From Candidatus Villigracilis propinquus (GTDB taxonomy: Bacteria; Chloroflexota; Anaerolineae; Anaerolineales; Villigracilaceae): 64,000 nucleotides of DNA. The notes beneath the pieces were generated by a model. The model was not told where the DNA came from and did not search any database. It saw only the letters and a list, made by a program, of their open reading frames with translations. Every line of letters begins with the position of its first letter. The first letter of the stretch is position 1. The position numbers and the translations under genes are program-made. Location: the NCBI GenBank assembly GCA_016714565.1, contig JADKDM010000027.1:38045-102044 (forward strand). The letters are read 5' to 3'. This document shows positions 32,901-41,436 of the stretch, piece by piece.

Positions 32901-33367
32901 AGGAATTGATCGAATATCGTGAAAAGTTGATCGCAAGGATCGAGGAAGCGGCGCAGGAATTTCGCGCGGCTTGTGAATCGTTCGGCGACCCGTTCACAAA
33001 AGTGGATGGCGAATGGACGGTGCATCAGATCGCTTCTCACACGCGGGATGTGGATAAGATGGTGTACGGCGAGCGCATCCGCCGGACGTTGAACGAGGCG
33101 AACCCCGAATTCAAAAGTTTTGACGCAGACGCGTGGATGGCGACCAATTACGACAAAGATGAACCACTTTCAAAAATCGTGAATGCTTTTTTGGAAAACG
33201 TACAGGACTTGTGCAAAACCTTGCAAGCGGTGCCGCGCGAGGCGTGGTCACGCGAGAGCAGGCACGAGACGATGGGCGGCGAATTGACTTTGCAGCTTTG
33301 GGTGGAGCGGAATCTGGCTCATATTGAGGAGCATCTGCTGGCCTTGAAAAAGGCCCAAAAACAGTGA
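32897..33367 (+). CDS. DinB-like/maleylpyruvate isomerase-type four-helix protein
   Basis: This 156-residue four-helix-bundle protein of the DinB/MDMPI group has candidate metal-binding His residues in TVHQIASHTRDVD and in AHIEEHLLALK. These folds include thiol-dependent transferases and isomerases that use a metal. The ATGA overlap with the SDR gene points to a shared pathway. The exact reaction is not inferable. Confidence 0.75.
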   Translation: MKELIEYREKLIARIEEAAQEFRAACESFGDPFTKVDGEWTVHQIASHTRDVDKMVYGERIRRTLNEANPEFKSFDADAWMATNYDKDEPLSKIVNAFLENVQDLCKTLQAVPREAWSRESRHETMGGELTLQLWVERNLAHIEEHLLALKKAQKQ

Positions 33368-33409
33368 ATTTTGCCCGTTTTTTGCATATTCCTGAGGTAA
33401 AATAGGCAC

Positions 33410-34066
33410 ATGAAAAAGCAACGAATTATCCTGGTAGATGATCACGAGGTGGTGCGACTAGGCTTAAAATCCCTATTGGATCGCCACCCGCAGTTCGATG
33501 TGGTTGGAGAAGCCGGTTCGGCACGCGAGGCGCTGGAGCAAACGGCCGCCCTGAAACCTGATGTCGTGGTGATGGATATTCGCCTGCCCGGCACTTCGGG
33601 AATCGAAGCCTGCGAGCAGATCGTGGCGCAATTCCCCAACACAAAAGTAATCATGCTCACTTCCTATGCTGAAGATGAAATGCTGTTCTCCGCCATTCGC
33701 GCGGGAGCTTCGGGTTACATCCTCAAGCAGATCGGCAGTGAGGATCTGGTGAAGGCCATTGAATCCGTTGGACGCGGCGAAGCATTGCTCGACCCCGCCG
33801 TGACCCAGCGCGTCTTTCAGGAAGTGCGCCGCGCCGTCAAAGAGGAGGAGGCTTCGGCTTTCGCTCATTTGAGTCAGCAGGAAAAGCATGTGCTGCTGCT
33901 CGTCTCGGAAGGCAAGACCAACCGCGAGATCGCCAAGAGCCTGTTCCTCGGCGAAGGCACCGTCCGCAATTATGTTTCGAGCATTCTCTCCAAGCTGAGC
34001 GTGAACAATCGCGCTGAAGCGGCGGCGTATGCGGTGGAACATAGTTTGAGAGAATACATTTCATAG
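33410..34066 (+). CDS. NarL/LiaR-type response regulator
   Basis: The protein has 218 residues. The receiver has Asp10-Asp11, phospho-acceptor Asp56 in VMDIRLP, Thr84 and Lys106. The LuxR-type helix-turn-helix occupies about 150-215, with LSQQEKHVLLLVSEGKTNREIA and GTVRNYVSSILSKL. No cognate kinase gene is adjacent. A TAAAAT box lies six bases before ATG 33410, so the transcript may be leaderless. Its targets are unknown. Confidence 0.93.
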   Translation: MKKQRIILVDDHEVVRLGLKSLLDRHPQFDVVGEAGSAREALEQTAALKPDVVVMDIRLPGTSGIEACEQIVAQFPNTKVIMLTSYAEDEMLFSAIRAGASGYILKQIGSEDLVKAIESVGRGEALLDPAVTQRVFQEVRRAVKEEEASAFAHLSQQEKHVLLLVSEGKTNREIAKSLFLGEGTVRNYVSSILSKLSVNNRAEAAAYAVEHSLREYIS

Positions 34067-34085
34067 TTCTTCAACGAAATCAAAA

Positions 34086-34138
34086 GGAGACACAGAACAC
34101 AGAGGTGAACCACTCGGTGAAAATGTGTCTCTTTTTTG
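34086..34138 (+). terminator. Probable terminator
   Basis: GAGACACA (34087-34094) and TGTGTCTC (34124-34131) pair across a loop of about 30 bases and are followed by TTTTTT. It lies 20 bases after the response regulator gene. Confidence 0.5.
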
Positions 34139-34157
34139 TTTAATTCACTTTGCAAAT

Positions 34158-34228
34158 GTCATGCTGAGCGAAGCGAAGCATCTCGTATTTCAGCAGTAGA
34201 GACCCTTCGCTTCGCTCAGGGTGACATA
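34158..34228. repeat. Interspersed inverted repeat (GCGAAGCGAAG family)
   Basis: GTCATGCTGAGCGAAGCGAAG and its near inverse CTTCGCTTCGCTCAGGGTGAC enclose about 28 bases. A related sequence, CCTTCGGCTTTGCTCAGGG, is inserted in nuoL (45793-45816). Confidence 0.7.
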
Positions 34229-34244
34229 ATGATGACGAGGGAAT

Positions 34245-34811
34245 ATGTTTCCATTTATGAAATTCACAGATGGCACGATCACAGTCCGCGCTTTTGAGTT
34301 TGGGGATGAGGAAAATTTACACGCCGCTATAAAAGAATCCCTGCCTGAATTGAGTCCGTGGATGTCCTGGGCGAATGAAAGTTACACGCTGGAAACGGCG
34401 CGCAACTTTGTCGCGGTCACGCGCGCGCATTGGTCAAATGGCAGCATGTATTCCTTCGCCATCGTGGATGCGAACACGAATGAATTTCTCGGCGGCTGCG
34501 GGTTGAGTCATATCCACCCTGTTTATAAATTTTGCAACCTCGGCTACTGGGTGCGAACTTCACATCACGGCAAGGGTATTGCAGGACGCGCCGCAAAACT
34601 GATCGCAAAGTTTGCATTCGAAAAAGCAAATTTGATCCGCGCGGAAATTGTCATTGCAGTGGGGAACGAAGCCAGCAAACGCGTGGCCCAAAAAGTGGAT
34701 GCACATTACGAGGGGATTTTGCTCAACCGAATGACCGTTGGCACGGCAATTTACGACGCCCACATGTTCTCGCTTCTTCCCTCCGACTTTGGGCTGGTTG
34801 CCAAACTATAG
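34245..34811 (+). CDS. GNAT acetyltransferase (RimJ/RimL-like)
   Basis: This 188-residue single GNAT domain has the acetyl-CoA binding segment RTSHHGKGIAGRAAKLI (about 105-121) and the following N-V-A-S-like segment AVGNEASKRVAQKVDAHYEG, typical of RimJ/RimL and ribosomal-protein-type acetyltransferases. GAGGGA is just before ATG 34245; ATG 34257 is an alternative start. Possible substrates are protein N-termini or small amines. Confidence 0.85.
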   Translation: MFPFMKFTDGTITVRAFEFGDEENLHAAIKESLPELSPWMSWANESYTLETARNFVAVTRAHWSNGSMYSFAIVDANTNEFLGGCGLSHIHPVYKFCNLGYWVRTSHHGKGIAGRAAKLIAKFAFEKANLIRAEIVIAVGNEASKRVAQKVDAHYEGILLNRMTVGTAIYDAHMFSLLPSDFGLVAKL

Positions 34812-34840
34812 GCAGAGTCTACGCCTGATCGTTCAACTGC

Positions 34841-34927
34841 AAAAAAGAAGAAAGAAGAAAGAGCACTGACCGAGTTGTCTGTTTTCTTTCTTCTTTCCTC
34901 TTTCTTTTTTCTTTTTACTTTTCCTTC
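34841..34927. repeat. Seven-base-period inverted tract at the 3' end of the AP-endonuclease-like gene
   Basis: Purine units (AAAAAAG, AAGAAAG, AAGAAAG) on the left face pyrimidine units (CTTTCTT, CTTTCCT, CTTTCTT and T-rich units) on the right. A long, imperfect hairpin can form and may act as a terminator for the convergent genes. Confidence 0.6.
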
Positions 34928-35773
34928 TCCCCACTCACCTTCATCCACGCCTTTTTCATATTCATAGCATCTTCTTCCATGATGGGGCTTTCGCACATGA
35001 TGCGGCCTGCGCAGCCGAAATCGTTCAAGGCTTTGAAGAGGGCTTTCAAGTCTAAATCTGCTTCGGAGAGAGGAAGATGTTTCTTCTCGCCTTTATCGCC
35101 GTACTCAATGCCGGAGAGATGGATGTGTAAGCTTCTTCAGTGCTTTTGCGCCCAACACCTTTTTATAGTTCGTCAAAAGTTTGGACCATTCTTCGTAGGT
35201 GTTCATCGAACCATCGCCGGGACGGGCGTGCATGTGGGCGAAGTCGATGCAGGGTTGAACCATGTCCATGGCGGCGCTCATAGCGAGGGCATCTTCGATG
35301 GAGCCGAGCATGGCGGACTTGCCCATCGTCTCGGGGCGGATGGTGACCATGTCACCATTCTTCTTCAATTCGTCCACACAGCCTTTCAAGCGCGGGATGG
35401 CGACCTTCAACACTTCGGCGGGGTCATTGCCAAAATAAGAGCCCGGGTGAAAGATAATATCCGTTGCGCCAGCGAGGTAGCCGTAGTGCGCCGCGTCCAT
35501 TAAGCGCTTGCGGGACTTGGGCCATTCTTCGGCTGTGGCATTCAAGTTGATAAAGTATGGCGCATGCACGCTCAACGCGACGGACTGAGCTTCACTTGCC
35601 GCTTTGATGAGCGCACAGGTGGCTTCGGTCACGCGGACGGATTGAACCCAGCCAAGCTCCAACGTATCCAAGCCAATGGATTTGCTGAACTCAATCGCGC
35701 CCACAGAGCCGCCCGGTTTCTTGGGTGTGCCTGAGGGTGAACCGACGGTACCGAATTTGAAAGATAAAGACAT
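34915..35773 (-). CDS. AP-endonuclease-IV-like TIM-barrel protein, interrupted by a one-base frame break
   Basis: The frame from ATG 35773 gives 222 residues (SVHAPYFINLNA, IIFHPGSYFG, RPETMGK, PCIDFAHMHARPGDG), then ends abruptly at 35105. Removing one base at 35128 continues into HIHLSGIEYGDKGEKKH and IMCESPIMEEDA, and ends at TAA 34915-34917, giving about 285 residues. This pattern of His, Glu and Asp ligands is that of the endonuclease IV (Nfo)/xylose-isomerase-like barrel, which uses metal ions to cut abasic DNA or isomerise sugars. The DNA-repair assignment is plausible but not certain. Either the frame break is a sequence error or the gene is damaged. Confidence 0.75.
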
Positions 35774-35789
35774 GGGAGGGCTCCTATGG

Positions 35790-35850
35790 GGTGATAAGTA
35801 AGAAGTAAAAAGTGAGAAGTAAAAGGGATTAGGGATTAGGGATTAGGGTG
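35790..35850. repeat. Two adjoining seven-base-period tracts
   Basis: The first part reads AAGTAAG, AAGTAAA, AAGTGAG, AAGTAAA; the second GGATTAG three times. The second overlaps the last codons of dgkA, which encode LIPNP. Confidence 0.75.
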
Positions 35851-36218
35851 GTGAGTTTTTGCCAGAAGGGGGGGCCGAGAAGCAACAAGCCAATGATGAT
35901 GGCGGCAAGGGCAGAGACGAGGACTGCGGCGGCGCCAACGTCTTTGCCGATCTTTGCAAGGGGGTGATGATCTGGGCTGACGAGATCCACCACGGCTTCG
36001 ATGGAGGTGTTGAGGAATTCGGCAGTAAAAACCAGCGCGGCGGTCAGGATGATGACAGCCCAGTCACGCGGGGGGATTTTAAGCCATAGACCAACTATAA
36101 AAACCGCCGTGGCAATGCCGCTGTGAATCCACGCGTTGCGCTGGGTCCGCAGAACGTGATGCCATCCGTGGAATGCATAACGAAATGAATGGAGGCGCGA
36201 AGAAAAAAAAGCTTTCAC
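35829..36218 (-). CDS. dgkA: Diacylglycerol kinase/undecaprenol kinase (DgkA family)
   Basis: This 129-residue inner-membrane lipid kinase has about three membrane helices. The signature EFLNTSIEAVVDL (Glu and Asn of the ExxNT motif) is in the second. The start is GTG 36218, which overlaps the ybeY stop (GTGA). The 24 residues that could be read upstream belong to ybeY in another frame. In Gram-positives and related groups this enzyme phosphorylates undecaprenol for cell wall synthesis. The C-terminus (TLIPNP) is encoded by a repeat tract and may be non-native. Confidence 0.88.
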   Translation of the reverse strand: MKAFFSSRLHSFRYAFHGWHHVLRTQRNAWIHSGIATAVFIVGLWLKIPPRDWAVIILTAALVFTAEFLNTSIEAVVDLVSPDHHPLAKIGKDVGAAAVLVSALAAIIIGLLLLGPPFWQKLTTLIPNP

Positions 36219-36673
36219 TCTTTCTCCGCATCCTGAATCTTGACGAAGCCCAAACCGAGTCTTTCCAAAACTTTTGCCTGCTCGGCCCACATGATGGTTT
36301 TTTCCTCCGCCTCGGCATGGTCGTGGCCGAGCAAGTGCAACACGCCGTGGACGACAAGCAATTGCACTTCAGCTTCCACGGGGTGGCCAGCCGCTTGAGC
36401 CTGCTGCGCCGCGCGAGGGATCGAGATGAGGATGTCCCCGAGATAGGTAGCGCCCGTTTCGGGGTCTGATTCGTCGGCGGGAAAGGAGAGCACATCGGTG
36501 GGAGCGTCCACACCGAGGTATTCGCGATTCAGTTCGTGCAGTTGGGAGTCATCTGTCAGGACGATGGTAATGTCTGCATCGGCAGAATCAGGCTCAAGGT
36601 CCAGAGTGAAGCGGGCGGCCCGTTCGAGCAGGGCTGATTCCAAAAAATCCTGTTGATTATCTATGTTGATCAT
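36215..36673 (-). CDS. ybeY: Endoribonuclease YbeY
   Basis: This 152-residue zinc-dependent endoribonuclease of 16S rRNA processing and ribosome quality control has the zinc site HGVLHLLGHDH (His-x3-His-x5-His) in VHGVLHLLGHDHAEAEE, preceded by TDVLSFP. ATG 36673 overlaps the stop of the HDIG gene (ATGA) and GTGA overlaps the next gene, so three genes are tightly coupled. The HDIG-phosphodiesterase, ybeY, dgkA order is widely conserved in bacteria. Confidence 0.95.
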   Translation of the reverse strand: MINIDNQQDFLESALLERAARFTLDLEPDSADADITIVLTDDSQLHELNREYLGVDAPTDVLSFPADESDPETGATYLGDILISIPRAAQQAQAAGHPVEAEVQLLVVHGVLHLLGHDHAEAEEKTIMWAEQAKVLERLGLGFVKIQDAEKE

Positions 36674-38781
36674 TTTTCTTTTCTCGCAGTAAGCATGGTT
36701 GAATCCTGATCCGGCACTTTGGCATTGGGATATTGAATGCGCGGATGATAGATACCGCGCAGAGTGGTGACGAAGGATTCAGTGATGAGGTTGAGGTCGC
36801 GCAGGGTCAGGAGGGTGTCATCCAGTTGGTTGAACTTTTGCACAGTGCTGATGACACTTTGCACCAGTTTGCGAAGATCATCGTCTGTGGCGGGGCGTTC
36901 GGCGCGGGCGCGGGCTTCGGTAGCATCGGCCAGCATGAGCAAGGCAGATTCGCGTGAAGCCGGGCGTGGGCCGGGGTAGCGGAATTTTTCAATGTCCACT
37001 TTGGTGACATCGTTGTTGGCGGCTTCCATGGCCTGATTGTATTGATAACGCGTGATGAGCGTGCCGTGATGTTCGAGGATAAAGTCATGCAGGCGGCGCG
37101 GGAGGCGGTGCTTTTTGGCGAGCTGCAAACCATCAGTCACATGGCGGATGATGGTGGCGGCAACTTCTTCGGGGTTGGCATCCTGATGGGTGTTGACGCT
37201 GCCGGGAATTTGATTCTCAATAAAGAAAGTGGGGTTGAGCGCTTTGCCAATATCGTGGAATTGAGCGCCTACGCGGGTGAGCAAGGGGTCGGCACCGATC
37301 TTTTCCGCGGCTTGTTCGGCAAGGTTAGCAACTTGCAGGCTGTGTTGATACGTGCCGGGCGCGCTGCGGAGGAAAAACTGTAACAGCGGAGAATCAGGCC
37401 GGGAAATATCGAGCAGTTGCAGGGCGGTGGTAAGACCGAGAAGTTGCGCAAAAAGATATTGAAGCGCCAGAGTGATGCTTGCGGCGGCAAATCCTGAAAA
37501 GGCAACGATCCCCAAAAATTGAACGATGCCGAGCAGATCTGGCGGAAAGAATGGTAAACGATAGGCAACGAGGACCACCACGCCCGAAAGCGTGATTGCA
37601 ATGCCAGCGCGGAGGAAACCCCAAAAGCGGCGTGCAGGGCCAAGGGCAAGCACGCCGATCAGCGAAGAGAGCAGGTAATATGGGGCAAGGTCAAAGGTGT
37701 TCGACAGACCATAGGCCGCCAACAGGGAAAGCGGAATGGAAAGGACAAGACCAACCTCAAACCCGAACAAAGTGGCAAGCAATAAACCAGCAGCCTGCAC
37801 AGGATAACCATACGGGGCGAGCGTGCGGTCTGCAAAAAGGCGCGCTCCGATCAAAAACACAACGAAGATGAACGCGATCACCAAAAGGCTGCGTGGGTCG
37901 CTCATCACAGCCAGACGTTTGCGGCGATAGAAATAAAGGGGAACCAACGCGGCGGAAAGCAAAATGACGGCGGCAGCGCCAAGCATATCCTCCCAGCGTT
38001 GGCCGGGACGGATCATACCAAGTTGTTCAAAAGCTTCCACATCTGCGGGGATAATGATCTCGCCAGCCGGAACAATAGTCTCCCCTATCTTGTAGGTTTG
38101 CACAATCGGCTTGACGCCGTCACGGGCGGCCTGCTGCGCGGCGATGGTCAGTTCTTCGCTAAAAAAACTGTTCGGGACAATGAATGCCGCCACCAATTCC
38201 GTGACGAGCGCAGCTTGCTGTTCATTCAACGTGAGGCTGACCGATGAAGAGATGCCCGCCTGTGTTGACTCCACTTTATCTTCATAGATCGCGCGGCGCA
38301 TGATCTGTTCCAAAACACGCAGAGCTTCCGACTGTACGATCTCCCAACGGGAATCAGAAATACCGAGAACGTAATCAATCGTCTCAAGCTGCAAGCGCAC
38401 ATCGCTCAAGGCAACAAGGTTGGACTTTCTTTCATCCTCTGTGAAGTCGATACTGCTGCGAACGGATGTGATGTACTGCATGGTGGTTCGCAGGCGTTCG
38501 ATCTGCTGGCGCGCGATGGCAGGGTCTGGTGAACTATAAACAGGCTGCACCGAACTCTCGGCAGCCTTGCGCGATTCCTCGGTGCGGATCTCGCTTACAT
38601 ATTCAATGTCACGGGGGGATTGCAGGGTGATCTGCGCCACGTCCCCCACCGTCAGGGATTGGCTGGTGGAACGCAGGCTCACAGGCAGAGTGAGCGTAGC
38701 GAATGAGACGAGGCTGACCGCTACGATCAGGCTGATCTGTAGAACGCGAATGCGGGGTGTTACGAAATTACGTGCTGACAT
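36670..38781 (-). CDS. 7TM-HD phosphodiesterase (YqfF/PgpH-type, c-di-AMP)
   Basis: This 703-residue membrane protein has an N-terminal helix (about 11-30), a large extracytoplasmic region to about 260 (7TMR-HDED-like), seven membrane helices (about 270-470) and a cytoplasmic HD domain. The HD metal site reads YQHSLQVANLAEQ, then FHDIGKALNP, with later His in IIRHVTDGLQ and ILEHHG. The Listeria homologue PgpH hydrolyses cyclic di-AMP, so a role in c-di-AMP turnover is likely here. It is upstream of ybeY and dgkA on the same transcript, and a hairpin separates it from yqeY. Confidence 0.9.
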   Translation of the reverse strand: MSARNFVTPRIRVLQISLIVAVSLVSFATLTLPVSLRSTSQSLTVGDVAQITLQSPRDIEYVSEIRTEESRKAAESSVQPVYSSPDPAIARQQIERLRTTMQYITSVRSSIDFTEDERKSNLVALSDVRLQLETIDYVLGISDSRWEIVQSEALRVLEQIMRRAIYEDKVESTQAGISSSVSLTLNEQQAALVTELVAAFIVPNSFFSEELTIAAQQAARDGVKPIVQTYKIGETIVPAGEIIIPADVEAFEQLGMIRPGQRWEDMLGAAAVILLSAALVPLYFYRRKRLAVMSDPRSLLVIAFIFVVFLIGARLFADRTLAPYGYPVQAAGLLLATLFGFEVGLVLSIPLSLLAAYGLSNTFDLAPYYLLSSLIGVLALGPARRFWGFLRAGIAITLSGVVVLVAYRLPFFPPDLLGIVQFLGIVAFSGFAAASITLALQYLFAQLLGLTTALQLLDISRPDSPLLQFFLRSAPGTYQHSLQVANLAEQAAEKIGADPLLTRVGAQFHDIGKALNPTFFIENQIPGSVNTHQDANPEEVAATIIRHVTDGLQLAKKHRLPRRLHDFILEHHGTLITRYQYNQAMEAANNDVTKVDIEKFRYPGPRPASRESALLMLADATEARARAERPATDDDLRKLVQSVISTVQKFNQLDDTLLTLRDLNLITESFVTTLRGIYHPRIQYPNAKVPDQDSTMLTARKEK

Positions 38782-38786
38782 AAAAA

Positions 38787-38838
38787 TTAACCGCGAAGCA
38801 GGCAGGCATGGTCAACACACCGGCTTCTTCGCGGTAAA
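38787..38838 (-). terminator. Hairpin between yqeY and the HDIG gene
   Basis: ACCGCGAAG and CTTCGCGGT form a nine-base stem with a loop of about 30 bases. A/T-rich sequence flanks both sides. It may act as a terminator or attenuator after yqeY; a repeat origin is possible. Confidence 0.45.
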
Positions 38839-38840
38839 AA

Positions 38841-39287
38841 TTACTTGGTGAGCAATTCTTTTACAGTGGAGCTGATCATATCGTTGGGAGCGCGTCCGGC
38901 TACTTTGGGCATGACGATCTTCATCACTTTGCCCATGTCGCTTGGGGCGGCAGCGCCAGTCTCTGCGATGGCGGCCTGCACTATTGCGCGCAATTCTTCG
39001 GCGGGCATGGCTTTGGGCAGGAAGGCTTCCAAGACTGTGATTTCGACTTCGTTCTCTCCGATGAGGTCGGGGCGGTTGGCTGTCTTTGCCTCTTCAATGG
39101 CTTCGCGGCGGTTCTTGATCTCTTTTTGGATCAACGCCACAACGGCAAGGTCATCCACCTGGGTTCGCTTATCCACTTCCACCTGTTTGACGGCGGCCAA
39201 CACCATGCGCAGGGTTCGCTTGCGGACTTCGTCCCCGCTCTTCATGGCGTCTTTTACTGATTCGTTAAGTTGAGTTTTTATATCCAT
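38841..39287 (-). CDS. GatB/YqeY domain protein
   Basis: This 148-residue helical protein is related to the C-terminal tRNA-binding domain of GatB. Typical segments are KRTLRMVLAAVKQVEVDKR, EAIEEAKTANR and DMGKVMKIVMPKVAGRAP. It is often annotated as tRNA amidotransferase-associated; its role is not established. The N-terminus starts at ATG 39287. It is monocistronic or at the head of the HDIG-ybeY-dgkA group, depending on the hairpin that follows. Confidence 0.9.
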   Translation of the reverse strand: MDIKTQLNESVKDAMKSGDEVRKRTLRMVLAAVKQVEVDKRTQVDDLAVVALIQKEIKNRREAIEEAKTANRPDLIGENEVEITVLEAFLPKAMPAEELRAIVQAAIAETGAAAPSDMGKVMKIVMPKVAGRAPNDMISSTVKELLTK

Positions 39288-39331
39288 AATTTGATTATAC
39301 CTTTTATCATTTTTATTTACTTACCTATGAG

Positions 39332-39396
39332 TGGAGTCCGCAAGTTCTACTTGCGGATGATATAAGAAACGCCAGAAGTAAAACTTCTGGACTCCC
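39332..39396. repeat. Interspersed element with two hairpins and inverted ends
   Basis: It begins with GGAGTCCGCAAGTTC/TACTTGCGGAT and ends with GCCAGAAGTA/AAACTTCTGGACTCC. The ends GGAGTCC and GGACTCC are inverse. It lies between yqeY and the HET-C-like gene. Confidence 0.65.
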
Positions 39397-39408
39397 CGAT
39401 TAGACAAT

Positions 39409-40032
39409 TTATTTATCCACAAACCGCACGAGCATATCTGGTGTGAGTAATTTTTGCAAAATGCCAAACTCGTGCTGGGTGCGTTTGACGGCGGCGGCGC
39501 GGGCGTAGGCGAAGTTCGGGCCTTGCTGCGGAGAATCGAGATTCATTTTTCCGTGCGAGTTATTTGGCAGGAGCTTCAGCGAAAACTCGCGCAGGAAGGG
39601 GACGAAGTAAAGCGCGTCCATTGGGAGGTAGATCTTTCCAGAGTGAAGGCCCGGGCTGCGGAGAATGTCCTTTTGAACAGGATCAATTTCCAGCGGAGGA
39701 GGAGGCGTGCCTTCGTGTTGGCTTAACCACATCGAGATGTAATTCGTATGAGAGTAAAAATCCTGCGCGGTATGCAAGAGTCTCCCGAATGCGATCCACG
39801 CCGAAAGCACGCCGGAAGTCATGAGTGTGGCAAGCACATGGCCGCGCTGTTCGTTGATGTACCGGTGGCCTTTTTCGATGGCGTTGTTATCAAAGTGGAT
39901 TTCGTCGTGGCCGATCTGGTTGCGCAGGGAATCCTGTTTGCGGTTGGCGGCAATGATAATCTCCAGCGCACGCGCGCTGAAATGCGGGGCAAGCGCCTCA
40001 CGGGTCATCTCTTCATGAATGGGTACAAGCAT
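39409..40032 (-). CDS. HET-C/zinc-phospholipase-C-like protein
   Basis: This 207-residue His-rich helical protein begins PIHEEMTREAL, followed by IHFDN and the segment GRLLHTAQDFYSHTNYIS, which is the conserved pattern of the HET-C and bacterial zinc-dependent phospholipase C-like fold. The metal would be held by these His and Asp residues. No signal peptide is visible, so it is probably cytoplasmic. ATG 40032 is six bases after a TATAAT box, so the mRNA is likely leaderless. The reading that begins at 40056 overlaps the promoter. Substrate unknown. Confidence 0.72.
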   Translation of the reverse strand: MLVPIHEEMTREALAPHFSARALEIIIAANRKQDSLRNQIGHDEIHFDNNAIEKGHRYINEQRGHVLATLMTSGVLSAWIAFGRLLHTAQDFYSHTNYISMWLSQHEGTPPPPLEIDPVQKDILRSPGLHSGKIYLPMDALYFVPFLREFSLKLLPNNSHGKMNLDSPQQGPNFAYARAAAVKRTQHEFGILQKLLTPDMLVRFVDK

Positions 40033-40038
40033 TTTGAA

Positions 40039-40090
40039 ATTATACCCAGTGGGCATTATATAAGCGAGGCCCGGGTTAAGTGGTTATAAT
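40039..40090. promoter_or_regulatory. Divergent pair of TATAAT boxes
   Basis: TATAAT on the minus strand (40039-40044) is six bases before ATG 40032. TATAAT on the plus strand (40085-40090) is six bases before ATG 40097. The -35 regions are weak. Both transcripts would be leaderless. Confidence 0.55.
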
Positions 40091-40096
40091 GCACGG

Positions 40097-40639
40097 ATGA
40101 CTTTTTATACCGCAAAAGGCGACGACGGCACGACTGGCTTGCTTGGCGAAGGCCGCGTCCCGAAATATCATGACCGAATAGAGGCGATCGGCGCGTTGGA
40201 TGAAGCATCCGCCGCTGTGGGATTGGCGCGCGCCCAATGCTCCTCGCCTCAGACTCCGCCGATCCTGCTCGAAACCCAACGAGATCTCTACAAGCTGATG
40301 GCGGAAGTGGCGGCCACTCCTGAAAACGCTGCGCGTTTTCACTTCATTGATTCATCCCGCGTGGAATGGCTCGAAAAGCAGACCGACGAGATCAGCACGA
40401 TGATCGAAATGCCGAAGGAATTCATTCTGCCCGGTGATACACTCGGCGGCGCGGCGCTTTCGATGGCGCGCGCCATCATCCGCCGTGCAGAGCGGCGTGT
40501 GGTGAGCCTCTTCGATGACGAGGAAGTATCCAACCCGGATCTCCAGCGCTACCTGAACAGATTATCGTCTTTGTGTTTTGTGCTTGAAATTTTGGAGAAT
40601 CAAAACGCGGGGAAGAAAACTTCACTGGCAAAGCCGTAA
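40097..40639 (+). CDS. Corrinoid adenosyltransferase (PduO type)
   Basis: This 180-residue cytoplasmic enzyme adenosylates cob(I)alamin with ATP to form adenosylcobalamin. N-terminal TAKGDDGTTGLLGEGRVPK is the ATP-binding motif. DEASAAVGLARA and the later LPGDTLGGAALSMARAIIRRAER with RYLNRLSSLCF are also characteristic. There is no ribosome-binding site; ATG 40097 is six bases after TATAAT. It implies use or salvage of cobalamin. Confidence 0.94.
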   Translation: MTFYTAKGDDGTTGLLGEGRVPKYHDRIEAIGALDEASAAVGLARAQCSSPQTPPILLETQRDLYKLMAEVAATPENAARFHFIDSSRVEWLEKQTDEISTMIEMPKEFILPGDTLGGAALSMARAIIRRAERRVVSLFDDEEVSNPDLQRYLNRLSSLCFVLEILENQNAGKKTSLAKP

Positions 40640-40654
40640 AAATTCCACATAAAC

Positions 40655-40694
40655 GGAGATTGCTTCGGCGGGACATCACCGCCTCGCAATGACA
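40655..40694. repeat. Short copy of the CATTGCGAGG palindromic repeat
   Basis: GGAGATTGCTTCGGCGGGA... and GCCTCGCAATGACAT match the right half of 2971-3092. It lies between the PduO and DUF554 genes. Confidence 0.7.
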
Positions 40695-40702
40695 TAAAAC
40701 AC

Positions 40703-41404
40703 ATGACAGGCACTATTATTAATGTTGCCGCCATATTGATCGGCGGGACGATTGGTTTAATTTTTGGTTCACGCATTCCTGAACGATTCAAGAATACCGT
40801 CATTGCAGGCATGGGACTTTTCACTGCCGCGATGGGGCTGCAAATGTTCCTCAAAAGCGTCAATCCACTGATCGTGCTGGGTGCGTTGATCATCGGCGCA
40901 ATGCTCGGGGAATGGATCGGCATCGAAGACTGGCTGCAAGCTCTGGGTGAGACTCTCGAAAAACGATTTTCTCAAGATAGTGAAATGGGGGCAAGCTCCC
41001 GCTTCGTGCGCGGATTTATGGTCGCTTCCCTTTTATATTGCATCGGCCCGATGGCGATACTCGGCTCCATTCAAGATGGCCTGACCGGTGATTACAACCT
41101 GCTGGCGGTGAAATCCACATTGGACGGATTCGCATCCATTGCATTCGCATCCACACTGGGGGTCGGCGTAATGTTCTCTTCGGTCATCATTCTTTTTTAT
41201 CAGGGCGGTATCAGCCTCCTGGCTGGGCAGCTTAACGCCATTGTTACCGATCCGATGATGGCGGAAATGACCGCCACTGGCGGGGTAATTTTGATGGGGG
41301 TCGCTTTCAGCAACTTGTTGGAGATCAAGAAAATACGGGTGGGGAATTTCCTCCCTGCGCTGGCGGTGGCCCCGCTGATCGTGTGGATACTGAGCAAAAT
41401 ATAA
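40703..41404 (+). CDS. DUF554 family membrane protein
   Basis: This 233-residue protein has about seven membrane segments. It begins TGTIINVAAILIGGTIG, the conserved DUF554 start, and contains FVRGFMVASLLYCIGPMAILGSIQDG and TLDGFASIAFASTLG. These are proposed transporters of unknown substrate. A ribosome-binding site is not obvious. It is followed by a bidirectional terminator and the tRNA gene on the other strand. Confidence 0.88.
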   Translation: MTGTIINVAAILIGGTIGLIFGSRIPERFKNTVIAGMGLFTAAMGLQMFLKSVNPLIVLGALIIGAMLGEWIGIEDWLQALGETLEKRFSQDSEMGASSRFVRGFMVASLLYCIGPMAILGSIQDGLTGDYNLLAVKSTLDGFASIAFASTLGVGVMFSSVIILFYQGGISLLAGQLNAIVTDPMMAEMTATGGVILMGVAFSNLLEIKKIRVGNFLPALAVAPLIVWILSKI

Positions 41405-41436
41405 ACAAAAAACATCCCATTCAGGGATGTTTTTTG
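41405..41436. terminator. Bidirectional intrinsic terminator
   Basis: ACATCCC and GGGATGT pair around ATTCA, with A-runs on the left and TTTTTT on the right. It stops both DUF554 (+) and the tRNA transcript (-). Confidence 0.85.

Noticed and set aside
34979..35503. 174-residue plus-strand frame opposite the AP-endonuclease-like gene
   Set aside because: Antisense to the conserved TIM-barrel frame; no motif.
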